Shown: positions 7,510 to 16,562 of the stretch, piece by piece | Layout: each line of letters opens with the position of its first letter | Numbering within the stretch: position 1 is the stretch's first letter | NCBI RefSeq assembly: GCF_001553035.1 | Contig: NZ_KQ959948.1 | Location: 1-33,475 of the forward strand | Origin: Gemella haemolysans | GTDB taxonomy: Bacteria; Bacillota; Bacilli; Staphylococcales; Gemellaceae | DNA length: 33,475 bases | Direction of reading: 5' to 3' | Translations under genes and position numbers: made by a program | The notes under the pieces: model-generated | Told to the model about the DNA's origin: nothing | The model's database searches: none | Seen by the model: only the letters and a program-made list of their open reading frames with translations

Positions 7510-8203
7510 TTACTTTTTTAATTCAGTACAAACAAATGGAAAAACTGAACTAACTATTAGTGGTGCTATTGGTGAGAGTTCATATTTTTATGAAGCAACA
7601 TCAGCTAAAGATGTTAGAGAAGCGTTAGAAAATGCTACTGGAGATATTCATATATATTTAAATAGTGGTGGTGGAGATGTATTTCAAGGTATTGAAATCT
7701 ACAATTATTTAAAAAACATCTCAAACAATGTTACTGTTGAGGTTACAGGAACAGCTTGTAGTGCTGCTTCTATTATTGCAATGGGTGCTAATAAATTAAT
7801 AATGAATACTGGAACTTCGCTTATGATTCATGAAGCCTCAACAATTGCTTGGGGAAATAAGAATGAAATCAAGAAAACATTAGGAGCGTTAGAAACAATT
7901 GACACTCTACTTGTTGATATTTATAGCGAAAAAACTAATATTGATAAGTCAGAGATAGAAAACTATATTTCAAATGAAACATGGTTTACTGCAGATGAAG
8001 CTGTAGAACTTGGTTTTGCTGATGAGAAAAAATCAGAAGTAAAAGCAGATGAAAATATGGAAAATATTTTAACGAATGATTTTATTGAGAATTTATTCAA
8101 AAATGAAACATTTGTACAGAAAGTTTCTAGTATGGTTAATAACAATGTGTTAGACAATAAAGAAGATGAAGAAACTATAAATAACAATGGTTTCTTTTTA
8201 TAA
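7490..8203 (+). CDS. ClpP-like prohead protease
   Basis: A serine protease of the ClpP (S14) fold used by HK97-like phages to mature the prohead. Visible: the oxyanion segment NSGGGDVFQG (58-67), the nucleophile region TACSAASIIAMGA with S94, and the histidine region LMIHEAS with H114. WFTADEAVELGFAD (about 165-178) closes the catalytic core, followed by an acidic, low-complexity tail. I choose GTG 7490, not GTG 7481, because AGGAGGTGA at 7475-7483 is the ribosome-binding site and covers the first GTG. It lies between portal and capsid genes, as expected. Confidence 0.92.
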   Translation: MTKKKVDYFFNSVQTNGKTELTISGAIGESSYFYEATSAKDVREALENATGDIHIYLNSGGGDVFQGIEIYNYLKNISNNVTVEVTGTACSAASIIAMGANKLIMNTGTSLMIHEASTIAWGNKNEIKKTLGALETIDTLLVDIYSEKTNIDKSEIENYISNETWFTADEAVELGFADEKKSEVKADENMENILTNDFIENLFKNETFVQKVSSMVNNNVLDNKEDEETINNNGFFL

Positions 8204-8216
8204 CGGAGGAAAATAA

Positions 8217-9371
8217 ATGACAATTAAATTTAAAAATTTCGAAGAAAAAAAACGTTTATATGCAGATTCAGTGTTAAATAATGAATCAAAGGAAACACAA
8301 AGTAAAGCATTTGATGATATGATGTCAACAATGGTTGATGAAATCAGAGATGATATTTTATCAAATGTGAATACTAATAATATGGACAATGTTATTTTAA
8401 GTAATAGAGGACAACAAGTCTTAACATCTGAAGAATTGAAATTCTTTAACGCTGTAATTGAGCAAGGTGGATTTAAAGAACATGATATTTTACCAAAAAC
8501 AACTCAAGAGCGTGTATTTGATGATTTAGTAAAAGAACATCCATTATTAGCAAAATTAGGGTTAGAAAACTATGGAGCTATTACAGAATTTATTTATGGT
8601 AATCCAGAAGGTGCTGCAGTTTGGGGAGAACTATTTGGAGGAATTCAAGGTAATTTAAATGCTAACTTTAGAAAAGAAAAAATCGGTCAATACAAACTTA
8701 CAGCATTCTTTGCAGTATCTAATGATATGTTATCATTAGGACCTGTTTGGGTTGAAAAATATGTAAGAACATTCTTAGTAGAAGCTTTAAAAGTAGCTTT
8801 AGAAAAAGCGTTTATTTTAGGAGATGGGAAAAGTCAACCTATTGGATTAAACCGTGATTTATTAGCTGCAGTTACTCAAGGACAATATGCTGAAAAAGCT
8901 TCAGCAGGTACTTTAACATTTAAAGATACTAAGACTATCATTGCTGAAATTGCAGGAGTTCATAAAAATCTTGCAAAATATAAACGATTGAAAAAAGATG
9001 GAGTTACTGAAGAGGATGAGTTCCAAGCTAGAAATATTGCTGGTAAGGTGGTTATGCTTATTAATCCGTTTGAATATTACGATATTATGGCAAGAGCAAC
9101 TGTTCAAAATGCTTCTGGAACATTCATTACTGCTTTACCATTTAATCCAACGATTATTGAGTCAATTTTCGTTCCAACAGGAAAAGTAATTTTCTTTGTA
9201 GAGGGTGAATACTTAGCGATTACTGCTGGAAGTTTTGGAATTAGTCAATTTAAAGAAACTCTAGCTATGGAAGATGCAACATTATATATTACTAAAATGT
9301 ATGCAAATGGTAAGCCAAAAGATAACTACGCAGCACAAGTATATAATTTAAATATTACACCACTAGCATAG
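8217..9371 (+). CDS. Major capsid protein, HK97 fold
   Basis: 384 residues. A charged, helical N-terminal arm of about 100 residues (MTIKFKNFEEKKRLY to about NNMDNVI) is the likely scaffolding delta domain removed by the ClpP-like protease. The HK97-fold body includes GAITEFIYGNPEGAAVWGE, AFFAVSNDML, ALEKAFILGDGKSQPIGL (split) and a closing TLYITKMYANGKP. GGAGG at 8204-8208 serves the ATG. The adjacent protease and the separate head-joining genes support the assignment. Confidence 0.93.
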   Translation: MTIKFKNFEEKKRLYADSVLNNESKETQSKAFDDMMSTMVDEIRDDILSNVNTNNMDNVILSNRGQQVLTSEELKFFNAVIEQGGFKEHDILPKTTQERVFDDLVKEHPLLAKLGLENYGAITEFIYGNPEGAAVWGELFGGIQGNLNANFRKEKIGQYKLTAFFAVSNDMLSLGPVWVEKYVRTFLVEALKVALEKAFILGDGKSQPIGLNRDLLAAVTQGQYAEKASAGTLTFKDTKTIIAEIAGVHKNLAKYKRLKKDGVTEEDEFQARNIAGKVVMLINPFEYYDIMARATVQNASGTFITALPFNPTIIESIFVPTGKVIFFVEGEYLAITAGSFGISQFKETLAMEDATLYITKMYANGKPKDNYAAQVYNLNITPLA

Positions 9372-9382
9372 GAGGATAAGTT

Positions 9383-9646
9383 ATGGTTAAAGTAAAAATT
9401 TTAAGTTCTTTTGTGGATAAATATTCTGATGAAGTATATAAAGTAGGTGATACTGTAGATTTCCCTGCTGAAAGACTAAAAGAGCTAAAACAAAATTTAT
9501 CAGTTCATGATAGAGAATTTTTCGAAGAAGAAAAGAAAGAAGTCAAAGCTGTTGAAAATGTTGAAGAAGAAAAAGTAGAAGTAACATCAGAAGAGAAAGC
9601 TGCAGAAGAAAAAGTAGAAAAAACTGTAGAGACTACGGAAGAATAA
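9383..9646 (+). CDS. Small post-capsid protein with acidic tail
   Basis: 87 residues. The first 45 (VKVKILSSFVDKYSDEVYKVGDTVDF...) resemble the small beta-rich proteins often found just after the capsid gene in Firmicute phages. The rest is a Glu/Val/Lys low-complexity tail. It may decorate the capsid or help head assembly, but this is inferred from position only. AGGAGG at 9371-9376 serves the ATG. Confidence 0.65.
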   Translation: MVKVKILSSFVDKYSDEVYKVGDTVDFPAERLKELKQNLSVHDREFFEEEKKEVKAVENVEEEKVEVTSEEKAAEEKVEKTVETTEE

Positions 9647-9649
9647 TCT

Positions 9650-9913
9650 ATGGATGAACTATTAAAAAAGTTAAAAGATAGATTACATATTTTACATAAT
9701 GATGAAGATGAGCAACTTAAACAGTTGCTTTCTTCATCTATTTTTTCGTTAAAAAATCAGTGTGGATATTTTGATGAGACAACTAATCTTTTAGCACAGG
9801 AGTTAATTTTTGAAAGAGTTAGATATGCATACAATGATAGTTTAGAATATTTTGATAAAAATTTTAGGACACAAATTATTAATCTTGCTTTATCAGTAGG
9901 AGAAATAGAATGA
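9650..9913 (+). CDS. Head-tail connector, gp6-like
   Basis: An 87-residue all-helical protein. The pattern LLKKLKDRLHI...DEDEQLKQLLSSSIFSLKN...LAQELIFERVRYAYND matches the HK97 gp6/SPP1 gp15 adaptor family, which sits under the portal as a ring. The gene starts 3 bases after the preceding stop, with no strong ribosome-binding site of its own, and overlaps the next by 4 bases (ATGA), so translation is probably coupled. Confidence 0.8.
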   Translation: MDELLKKLKDRLHILHNDEDEQLKQLLSSSIFSLKNQCGYFDETTNLLAQELIFERVRYAYNDSLEYFDKNFRTQIINLALSVGEIE

Positions 9914-10284
9914 TAAATCTAGGAAAAAAACAAGAAAAAGTTAATCAGACATATAATGATGGAATAGCTAAATTTGTAAAGTATGAGTTTGGAAAAGATA
10001 AGTTTAACACTAAATTAACATCAAAAACTGAAAAAGAAATTAATAAGTTTTGGTTTAGGAAGTTAAATATTACATCTGTAGAAAAATATCAAGCTTTACA
10101 AGTTGATACAGAAGTATCAAGAAGAATAGCGATTCGTTTATTTCCACAGATTGATGATTATATTTTAAGTGATCTATTTATCATTATTAAAAATAAATCC
10201 TATACGATTTCTAGAATTTGGCATAATCATAAAAAAAATGAAACTGAATTATCATTGGTCGAGGTGATTAAAAATGAGCATTAA
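9910..10284 (+). CDS. Head closure protein
   Basis: 124 residues with a beta-rich body: FWFRKLNITSVEKYQALQ, VSRRIAIRLFP and YTISRIWHNHKKNETELSLVEV. This pattern and the gene order (after the gp6-like connector) fit the SPP1 gp16/phage head closure family, which plugs the connector after packaging. It overlaps both neighbours by a few bases. Confidence 0.7.
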   Translation: MINLGKKQEKVNQTYNDGIAKFVKYEFGKDKFNTKLTSKTEKEINKFWFRKLNITSVEKYQALQVDTEVSRRIAIRLFPQIDDYILSDLFIIIKNKSYTISRIWHNHKKNETELSLVEVIKNEH

Positions 10285-10618
10285 AGAGTTAATATTTCAG
10301 ACTATATCAGATATGGAATTGAATATTCCAGTTTCTTATGGATTTAGTGATGATACTGATTTTCCTAAAATTGTATATTTTCATGTACATACTACAGAAA
10401 AAAGATTATCTGATAAGCGAAAAATTAAACACCATGTATATCAGTTAAATTTCTATGATCTAGTGCCACATGATTTGGATAGTTCAGAAATTTTACAAAA
10501 GATACAAAATTCATTGGATGATACTAAATTAAATACTGGTTCTTGGCAAGAAGTAATTGATGTGGATGCTGACAGAAAAGAAACTCAATTTATGTATTTC
10601 TTGGAGATTTACTCATGA
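10274..10618 (+). CDS. Tail terminator/tail completion protein (probable)
   Basis: 114 residues with an alpha/beta pattern: a helical start SIKELIFQTISDM, then strands FPKIVYFHVH and HHVYQLNFYD and the helix SSEILQKIQNSL. This matches the general shape of tail completion (DUF3168/gp17-like) proteins. It lies between the head closure and HK97 gp10-like genes; the order of the two tail-joining genes varies among phages. Family assignment rests on shape and context. Confidence 0.6.
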   Translation: MSIKELIFQTISDMELNIPVSYGFSDDTDFPKIVYFHVHTTEKRLSDKRKIKHHVYQLNFYDLVPHDLDSSEILQKIQNSLDDTKLNTGSWQEVIDVDADRKETQFMYFLEIYS

Positions 10619-11043
10619 CAAAAGAGTTTGGTTTTAGTGGAGCAATTGCTAAGTTAAATAAGATTAGCAGTAATGCTAAAACTATTAATAGCATAGTAGA
10701 AAAAGAAGCAGAAGAAATTAAAGATGATGCAAAAAAAATCGCTACTAGCAAAGGTTTAAAAGTAACTGGTGCTGGTGTTGAGGGGATTATCGCAAAACAT
10801 GCATTATATGAAAGTACAGTAGGTTGGGCAGGTAGGCCCAATCTACATTTATATTTCCATGAAGTAGGATTTCATGCTGGGTTTTCTAAAGCTACTAGTA
10901 GAGAAAGACGTGGTAAGCGTGCAAGAAGATATAAAAAAGGCAGTAGAAAATATGTTGCTCCTAAGCCACATATTAGACCTGCAGCATTACAACACAAAGA
11001 TTCATTTGCTAAGAAAGTTAAAGATAAATTATTAAATAAATAG
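10615..11043 (+). CDS. HK97 gp10-like tail-joining protein
   Basis: 142 residues. A helical N-terminus (to about residue 45) is followed by LYFHEVGFHAG, a strongly basic stretch (RRGKRARRYKKGSRK, 98-112) and PHIRPA (118-123), the conserved end of HK97 gp10-like proteins (usually PxLRPA). These proteins join head and tail or help tail completion. It overlaps the preceding gene by 4 bases and ends before the major tail protein gene. Confidence 0.8.
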   Translation: MTKEFGFSGAIAKLNKISSNAKTINSIVEKEAEEIKDDAKKIATSKGLKVTGAGVEGIIAKHALYESTVGWAGRPNLHLYFHEVGFHAGFSKATSRERRGKRARRYKKGSRKYVAPKPHIRPAALQHKDSFAKKVKDKLLNK

Positions 11044-11054
11044 GAGGAACTGAA

Positions 11055-11708
11055 ATGACAGTAACTAAAGAGAGAGTAGAAAGAGCGTTAATGACAGGTG
11101 TTGGTGCTGGTTATTTACAAAAAGTAAAGACAGAACCAACTAGTGAAAGTGGATTAACATATGAGGATAAGGTATACGAAGTATTCGCAATAGATAAAGT
11201 AGCATTTAAAGGACAGACAAAAAATAAAACAGTATATTTATCAAACAATAAATTACGTGACATTGTTAAATTCTCAAGTGCAGAGATGACTGTAGATATT
11301 GGATTCTTCCCAGAAGGTTTTGTAGAAGAAATGAGTGGAATGATTAAACTTGCAGATGGTGCATATGTTCAGGGAGATAGTCCGAAGTATAAATATTTCA
11401 GATGGTCATTCCTTGTTACAGATGAAAATGGCGGAGAAATTATTTACAACTTCCCATACTGTCAATTAAAACATCCAGATTTCAATGCAGAAACTGAAAC
11501 TGATGAGAAGAAAGAAAATATTGCACAGGTTACTATTGAGGCATTCCCAGTAATTGGAAATAAAAAAGTATACTCTAAAATCGACTTACGTACGACTAAT
11601 TTATATGATCGTGAGAAATTATTATTAAATGGTTTCTATGATGCAGAAACTTTAAAAGCATGTATTAAAGACGGTCAAACAGATTCTACAGTAGTCCCTA
11701 GAGCATAA
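11055..11708 (+). CDS. Major tail protein, phi13 type
   Basis: 217 residues of a beta-rich tail tube protein. VGAGYLQKV, KDRVYEVFAIDKVAF-like strands, EMTVDIGFFPEGFVEEMSGM and YFRWSFLVTDENGG fit the phi13-type major tail protein family. Hexameric rings stack to form the tail tube around the tape measure. AGGAGGAAC at 11042-11050 is the ribosome-binding site. A strong terminator directly follows, which may set the ratio of tube protein to the downstream tail genes. Confidence 0.88.
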   Translation: MTVTKERVERALMTGVGAGYLQKVKTEPTSESGLTYEDKVYEVFAIDKVAFKGQTKNKTVYLSNNKLRDIVKFSSAEMTVDIGFFPEGFVEEMSGMIKLADGAYVQGDSPKYKYFRWSFLVTDENGGEIIYNFPYCQLKHPDFNAETETDEKKENIAQVTIEAFPVIGNKKVYSKIDLRTTNLYDREKLLLNGFYDAETLKACIKDGQTDSTVVPRA

Positions 11709-11720
11709 TAAATAAGATTT

Positions 11721-11750
11721 AAAGAGCCGGCATAAGTTGGCTCTTTTTTG
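11721..11750 (+). terminator. Terminator after major tail protein
   Basis: AAAGAGCC (11721-11728) pairs with GGCTCTTT (11739-11746), with a ten-base loop, and runs into a T tract. Because the late operon continues, it probably acts as a partial terminator that lowers transcription of chaperone, tape measure and tail-tip genes relative to capsid and tube genes. Confidence 0.85.
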
Positions 11751-11760
11751 GAGGTATTAA

Positions 11761-12207
11761 ATGAGTATTTTTAAAAAAAATATAGAGACTTTTAAAACAG
11801 ATATTCTTGGGTATGGAGTTGAATTAAGATGTAATTTAGCGGTTTGGTTATATTTAGAAGCAGACTTTGGTATTAAACAAGGTGATTGGGTAGATGTTAT
11901 TACTAAAGAAAAAAATATAGCAATTGCCAAGTTTTTAGTTTCGATTTTGAAAGCTAATAAGTTACAAACAACACTTGAGGAAGTATTAGAAAATGTTACT
12001 GATACAGACTTGGAAGTATTTCTTATAAAATATCAAGAAGCTATGTATGGAGATCAAACAGCAACATTACTTCAAATGTTAGGAATTACTGATGATAGCG
12101 AAATGGGAAAGAGTTTTTTAGAAGAACAGGTAGAAGACCTAGTTCCTACACAACCAAAAGTAGTGAGCAGGAATCCGAAGAGAGCCAAGAAGAGACACAA
12201 GAAATAA
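11761..12207 (+). CDS. Tail assembly chaperone gpG
   Basis: 148 residues, placed between the major tail protein and tape measure genes like the G chaperone of lambda and HK97-type siphoviruses. The helical body includes RCNLAVWLYLEADFGI and FLVSILKANKLQTTLEEVL, and the end is basic. It coats the tape measure during tail assembly. The gene carries a programmed -1 slippery site near its 3' end (12105-12120) that gives the longer gpG-T form. Confidence 0.82.
   Translation: MSIFKKNIETFKTDILGYGVELRCNLAVWLYLEADFGIKQGDWVDVITKEKNIAIAKFLVSILKANKLQTTLEEVLENVTDTDLEVFLIKYQEAMYGDQTATLLQMLGITDDSEMGKSFLEEQVEDLVPTQPKVVSRNPKRAKKRHKK
12105..12120 (+). promoter_or_regulatory. Programmed -1 frameshift site (two tandem heptamers)
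   Basis: In the gpG frame the sequence reads ATG GGA AAG AGT TTT TTA. It holds G GGA AAG (12105-12111), the heptamer used by lambda G/T, and three bases later T TTT TTA (12114-12120), another canonical slippery heptamer. Both send ribosomes into the same -1 frame, which stays open to 12392. Confidence 0.85.
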
Positions 12208-12392
12208 TAGATTGGGATGATTTATTTTATAAGTGTAGAACTTGGTTCAACATGACTAAGGATGAATTTATGTATGATTATTCATTCGACTATATTATTT
12301 ACATGATAAATAGATATATCAAAGAAAATTATACAACAGATGATTCTGAAGAAGAAGGTATGCGAGTTACTAACGTAAGTAATGTACTGTAG
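12111..12392 (+). CDS. gpT extension of the gpG-T tail chaperone (made by -1 frameshift)
   Basis: This frame is entered from gpG by -1 slippage and has no start codon or ribosome-binding site suited to independent translation. It reads through an acidic Ser/Glu/Gln linker, then EIIDWDDLFYKCRTWFNMTKDEFMYDYSFDYIIYMINRYI (given in pieces: IIDWDDLFY, MTKDEFMYDYSF). This is typical of gpT domains, which recruit tail tube protein to the gpG-coated tape measure. It ends at TAG 12390-12392, 9 bases before the tape measure ATG. The coordinates give the extension only; the fusion starts at 11761. Confidence 0.82.
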   Translation, partial: EFFRRTGRRPSSYTTKSSEQESEESQEETQEIIDWDDLFYKCRTWFNMTKDEFMYDYSFDYIIYMINRYIKENYTTDDSEEEGMRVTNVSNVL

Positions 12393-12401
12393 GAGGTAAA
12401 A

Positions 12402-15400
12402 ATGGCAAATTACATGGATAAAGTCGGTGTCATACTGACTGCAGAAGGTGTAGGCTCTTTTACCTCTGCTATTAAGCAAGGTGAAAATGCCTTACGACAA
12501 CTTCAAGCAGAAGCTAGAAGAAATATAGCTTCATTAGGTAGTGGTGCAAAAGCATACGATATCTACAAGGCAAAGATGAGTGGACTAACTACTCAAATGA
12601 AGCAATCAGCAAGTAATGTTAATAATTTAAAAGATAAATATGATGCTTTAAAAAAATCTACTAGTGAAATACCTAAAGAGATTGAAAAGTTATCGAATGC
12701 TTTTAGGCAAAAACAATCAGTTTTAAAGACAAATGGAACGTTGTTACAAAGTCAAAAAGAGCATTTAAAACACTTAGAAAGCACTTATGGTAAGAGTAGT
12801 GCTGCTGTTCAAAAATATAAAGAAACAGTAGCAAACACAAGCAAAGCATATAAGAAGACTGAACAGGAAGTCAAGAGCCTTGAAACGCAAATTAAAGGCT
12901 TGAACAATACGTTAAGTACTCAACAGAAAGAATTAGGAGCATTACCAACTAAAATAGCAAACGCTGAAACAAGCTATTTTAAATTAAGAGATGCAGTTGA
13001 GAAAACTCATACTGCATTTAGAAATAGTGGTGGTAGGTTAGCTGATACAGCTCAAAGATTTAATGATGTTGGTACTAGAGCACAAGTTCTAGGACAGAAG
13101 ATGTCGGGAGTTGGTGACGGTTTAACAAGAGCGACTGCTGGGATATCTTCTGGAATGTTATTAGCTGCTAGAAGTGCAATCAATTTTGAAAGTGATTTTG
13201 CTGGAGTAGTTAAGACTGTAGATGCAACACCACAGCAATTAGAGAAGATTAGACAGAGTTTCTTAAATCTTTCTACAGAGATCCCTGTTAGTGCAAATGA
13301 ATTAGCTAGAATTGGTGAAGTAGCTGGGCAGTTAGGTATTAAAACTGAAAATATAGTTGACTTCACAAAGACCATTGCAGATTTAGGAGCTACTACTAAC
13401 TTAAGTAGTGAGGAAGGTGCAGCAAGCTTAGCTCAATTCATGGCTGTAATGGGAACAAGTCAAAGTAGTATTAGAAATCTAGGTTCTACGTTAGTAGAAT
13501 TAGGAAATAACTTTGCGACAAATGAAAGATCTATTGTAGAAATGTCTCAAAGATTATCTGGTATGGGTAAACAAACTAATATGTCAGAGGCTGATGTATT
13601 AGGATTAGCAGCTGCAATGAGTACCGTTGGTATCGAGGCAGAAGCTGGTGGTAGTGCAATGACACAGGTTATGACAAAAATGCAAAATGCTGTAATGTCA
13701 GGGGGAGAAAACTTAGGTAAGTTTGCGAAAGCCGCTGGAGTTAGTGCGAGTGAATTTGCTAATGCATTTAATAATCGACCTGTAGAGGCACTTGGATTAG
13801 TTCTTAAAGGTCTTAAGAATGTAAAAGAAAGTGGAGGTAATGTTAACGATGTACTGGCATCATTAGGTGTAACAGGTATTCGTGAAGCTGATGCCATGAA
13901 GAGACTTTCTGGAGCATTAGATGGAGATAGTGGATTAGGTAAAGCTTTAGAAATTGCTAATAAAGGATGGAGAGAAAATTCAGCATTAACTAAAGAAGCA
14001 AGTATCAGATACCAAACAAGTGCTAGTAAAATTCAAATGGCTAAAAATGAAATTCAAAAAATGGCCATTGAAATGGGTTCTGAATTGTTACCAAGATTAG
14101 CAGAAGTATTGCAACATTCTAAACCTGTAGTGAAAACATTAGGTGACATGATGTTATGGTTTAGTAAATTACCACCAACTGTCCAATTAGCTGTGTTAGG
14201 TATGGGCCCTTTCCTATCTGTTTTAGGTAGATTAACAACTGGTGCAGGTGCAGGAGTTAAGAGCATAGGTACTTTGATTCAATGGTTAGGTAAAATCAGA
14301 ACTGGTAAAGCAGTAGCTGATGTTGCCAAATTAGGTACTGAAATTGCTGGAGTAGGAACTAAGGCTGCAACTACTGGGAGCATGTCTTCTATGTTAACTA
14401 ATCCATATGTTGCAGGAGCTGCATTAATTGGAGCTGCTTTTGTCGGATTAGGATATGGAATATATCGTGAAATGACAAAAGATAGTAGAAATCATGAAGC
14501 ATCCGTTGAGCAAACAAACGGAAAGTATAAAGAATGGTACGATCAAGTTATTAAAGGTGCAACACAATCTGGAAGTGCAATCGACAGATTAAAAGGTGAT
14601 GTTCAAAATAATAGTAAAGCCATAGTAGAGGAAACTGAAAAGATTAAAAAAGCTAATACCTCAATCATGGAAAGTCTTGATAAAAACTTTAAAGAAGGTA
14701 GTTGGTATTCTTCTGATGGAGAAATCAGAAAGAAACTAAAAGAGAATCTATCTTTAAGTGATGAAGATGTAAACGAGATTGAAACTAAGTTCAGAAACTA
14801 TGGAATTATGTTAGGTAATTCATTATCAAGTATTCAATCAAGCTATCTGGAGAATAAAACTATTACAGCAGATTATGCAATGGCTCAAATAAAAACTATT
14901 AACGATTTAACGTTATCTACCGTTGAAGGTATTGAAAAGCGTAGACAAGCTGAAATGGATAGATTAAATGCTCTTAAAGCACAGGGAATAATTGAGGAAG
15001 CAGAGTATAAAAAACAAGCAGAAGTTGTAAAACAAACCTTTGATACTCAGATTAATTCAGCAAAAGAAGCACAAGGAAGAATTAAAGAAATTCTATCTAA
15101 TGCTGCAAAAGACCATAGAAGTTTAACAACTCAAGAGATGAATGAAATAGAGAATCTCTATAAGAGACTAGGTAAGAGTGCGGTAGAGGCGGCAACCTCA
15201 AGCAAAGAAGCTCAAGACCTTCTGAAAAAAGGAATGGAAGAAACAGCCTTGGCCGCTAAAATTGCAGCGTTAAAACAAATTGGATTGATTACTGATACTA
15301 AAGAAGAATATATTAATAATTTAGGTTCTATTGAAGCCAAAGTAAAAGAAGTTAATGAAATTCTAAATAATTGGACTAGTCACTCAGATATTAAAGCTAT

Positions 15401-16562
15401 AGGAATTAAATTTGAAGGTCATGATCTTGTATTTAATTTTAAAAGTGATTATGAACGACTTATTGCATTACCAGACATAATGAAAGCAATAACTATTGCT
15501 GAAAGTCAAGGTCGTACTATTAAGATGACTAAAGAAGATTTAGAATGGTTGGATAAGAAAGGAATACATCCTAAAAATGTTGAGATTGTAGATAAAGCAA
15601 GTCTGCCATTAGATAATATCAATGGAAAAATAGATACATTTAAAAATGCTAGTTTGCCGCCTAAATCAATTATGTTAAGAGATGAGGGAAGTACAAGTAT
15701 AGATAATGTATTTAAAAAGGTTTTAGATTATAACGCACAAGCTGTTAATGAAAAAAGTCTAAAAGTTAATGATAATGCAAGTCAACCAATTACAGATGCA
15801 CAAGGGAAGTTAGATTTATTTAACGGAACAAATCCTGTTGATAAGAATTTATCAGCTAGCGGAAATGCTAGTCCATTTACACAAGATGCAACAAATAGTT
15901 TAAATGTATTTGCAGCAACTAATCCTGGAACAAAAAGTATTATGGCTCAAGGTAATGCGACACCATTTACTGATACAGCAAAAGCTTCAGTAGATAGATT
16001 TAATGCTACACCTACACCTACAAAGCAATTAGAAGCTAATGATAATATCACGAACAAAGCTAATAGTGCTTCTTGGGCAGTAAGAAGTATTCCTCAATTT
16101 TGGCAAACTGTTATTTCAGTGGCTGCTAGTGGACCTATTCAATTGCTCCAAAAATTAGGGTTATTTGCCACAGGTGGAAAAATTGATTTATATGCTCATG
16201 GTGGGAATATTGATATGTTTGCTAATGGTGGTATGATAGGAGCTACTCAAAGTTTACCACCAAGATATCAAGGTATCGTAGGAGAAGCTGGCCCAGAATT
16301 ATTCCAAGTTACTAGAAGTGGTGTAAACATTACACCATTATCAACAAGAGAAAAAATCAAAGGAATAAGTGGAACGTTAGCAGAACAATATGGAGCCAAT
16401 AATCCTAATGTTAATATTACTATCAACGTAACAGGCAATAATATAAACAACAAAGAAGACATTGATACATTAGTAAAAGAGATTGAACAAAAACTAGTGA
16501 GATCTATGAAAGAATACAAAAATATGAGTTTTGGAGGTGGTAGAAATGTCGTTACATTATAA
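12402..16562 (+). CDS. Tape measure protein
   Basis: A 1386-residue tail tape measure. Residues 1-210 are long coiled coils with Gln/Lys-rich heptads. Residues about 260-590 hold the TP901-type tape measure domain (DFAGVVKTVDATPQQL, LGATTNLSSEEGAASL, AGGSAMTQVMTKMQNAV). A hydrophobic segment (about 590-690) with MGPFLSVLG and YVAGAALIGAAFVGLGYG follows, then more coiled coil and six exact-length 30-residue repeats (1064-1243). Near the end come TGGKIDLYAHGGNIDMFANGG and GIVGEAGPELF. It sets tail length and helps DNA ejection. GGAGG at 12392-12396 serves the ATG. Confidence 0.93.
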   Translation: MANYMDKVGVILTAEGVGSFTSAIKQGENALRQLQAEARRNIASLGSGAKAYDIYKAKMSGLTTQMKQSASNVNNLKDKYDALKKSTSEIPKEIEKLSNAFRQKQSVLKTNGTLLQSQKEHLKHLESTYGKSSAAVQKYKETVANTSKAYKKTEQEVKSLETQIKGLNNTLSTQQKELGALPTKIANAETSYFKLRDAVEKTHTAFRNSGGRLADTAQRFNDVGTRAQVLGQKMSGVGDGLTRATAGISSGMLLAARSAINFESDFAGVVKTVDATPQQLEKIRQSFLNLSTEIPVSANELARIGEVAGQLGIKTENIVDFTKTIADLGATTNLSSEEGAASLAQFMAVMGTSQSSIRNLGSTLVELGNNFATNERSIVEMSQRLSGMGKQTNMSEADVLGLAAAMSTVGIEAEAGGSAMTQVMTKMQNAVMSGGENLGKFAKAAGVSASEFANAFNNRPVEALGLVLKGLKNVKESGGNVNDVLASLGVTGIREADAMKRLSGALDGDSGLGKALEIANKGWRENSALTKEASIRYQTSASKIQMAKNEIQKMAIEMGSELLPRLAEVLQHSKPVVKTLGDMMLWFSKLPPTVQLAVLGMGPFLSVLGRLTTGAGAGVKSIGTLIQWLGKIRTGKAVADVAKLGTEIAGVGTKAATTGSMSSMLTNPYVAGAALIGAAFVGLGYGIYREMTKDSRNHEASVEQTNGKYKEWYDQVIKGATQSGSAIDRLKGDVQNNSKAIVEETEKIKKANTSIMESLDKNFKEGSWYSSDGEIRKKLKENLSLSDEDVNEIETKFRNYGIMLGNSLSSIQSSYLENKTITADYAMAQIKTINDLTLSTVEGIEKRRQAEMDRLNALKAQGIIEEAEYKKQAEVVKQTFDTQINSAKEAQGRIKEILSNAAKDHRSLTTQEMNEIENLYKRLGKSAVEAATSSKEAQDLLKKGMEETALAAKIAALKQIGLITDTKEEYINNLGSIEAKVKEVNEILNNWTSHSDIKAIGIKFEGHDLVFNFKSDYERLIALPDIMKAITIAESQGRTIKMTKEDLEWLDKKGIHPKNVEIVDKASLPLDNINGKIDTFKNASLPPKSIMLRDEGSTSIDNVFKKVLDYNAQAVNEKSLKVNDNASQPITDAQGKLDLFNGTNPVDKNLSASGNASPFTQDATNSLNVFAATNPGTKSIMAQGNATPFTDTAKASVDRFNATPTPTKQLEANDNITNKANSASWAVRSIPQFWQTVISVAASGPIQLLQKLGLFATGGKIDLYAHGGNIDMFANGGMIGATQSLPPRYQGIVGEAGPELFQVTRSGVNITPLSTREKIKGISGTLAEQYGANNPNVNITINVTGNNINNKEDIDTLVKEIEQKLVRSMKEYKNMSFGGGRNVVTL
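15591..16130 (+). repeat. Six 90-bp coding repeats in the tape measure gene
   Basis: Units begin exactly every 90 bases at 15591, 15681, 15771, 15861, 15951 and 16041. Each codes for 30 residues with the pattern (D/G)-(K/N)-A-S/T ... a helix ... K-x-(I/L) at the end, for example GNASPFTQDATN... and GNATPFTDTAKA.... Units 3 to 5 are most alike; units 1, 2 and 6 are diverged. Confidence 0.8.

Noticed and set aside
13052-14266. Minus-strand frames of 70-116 codons within the tape measure gene
   Set aside because: Shadows of the coding strand: no ribosome-binding sites and Ala/Pro/Ser-rich translations typical of antisense reading of this gene.
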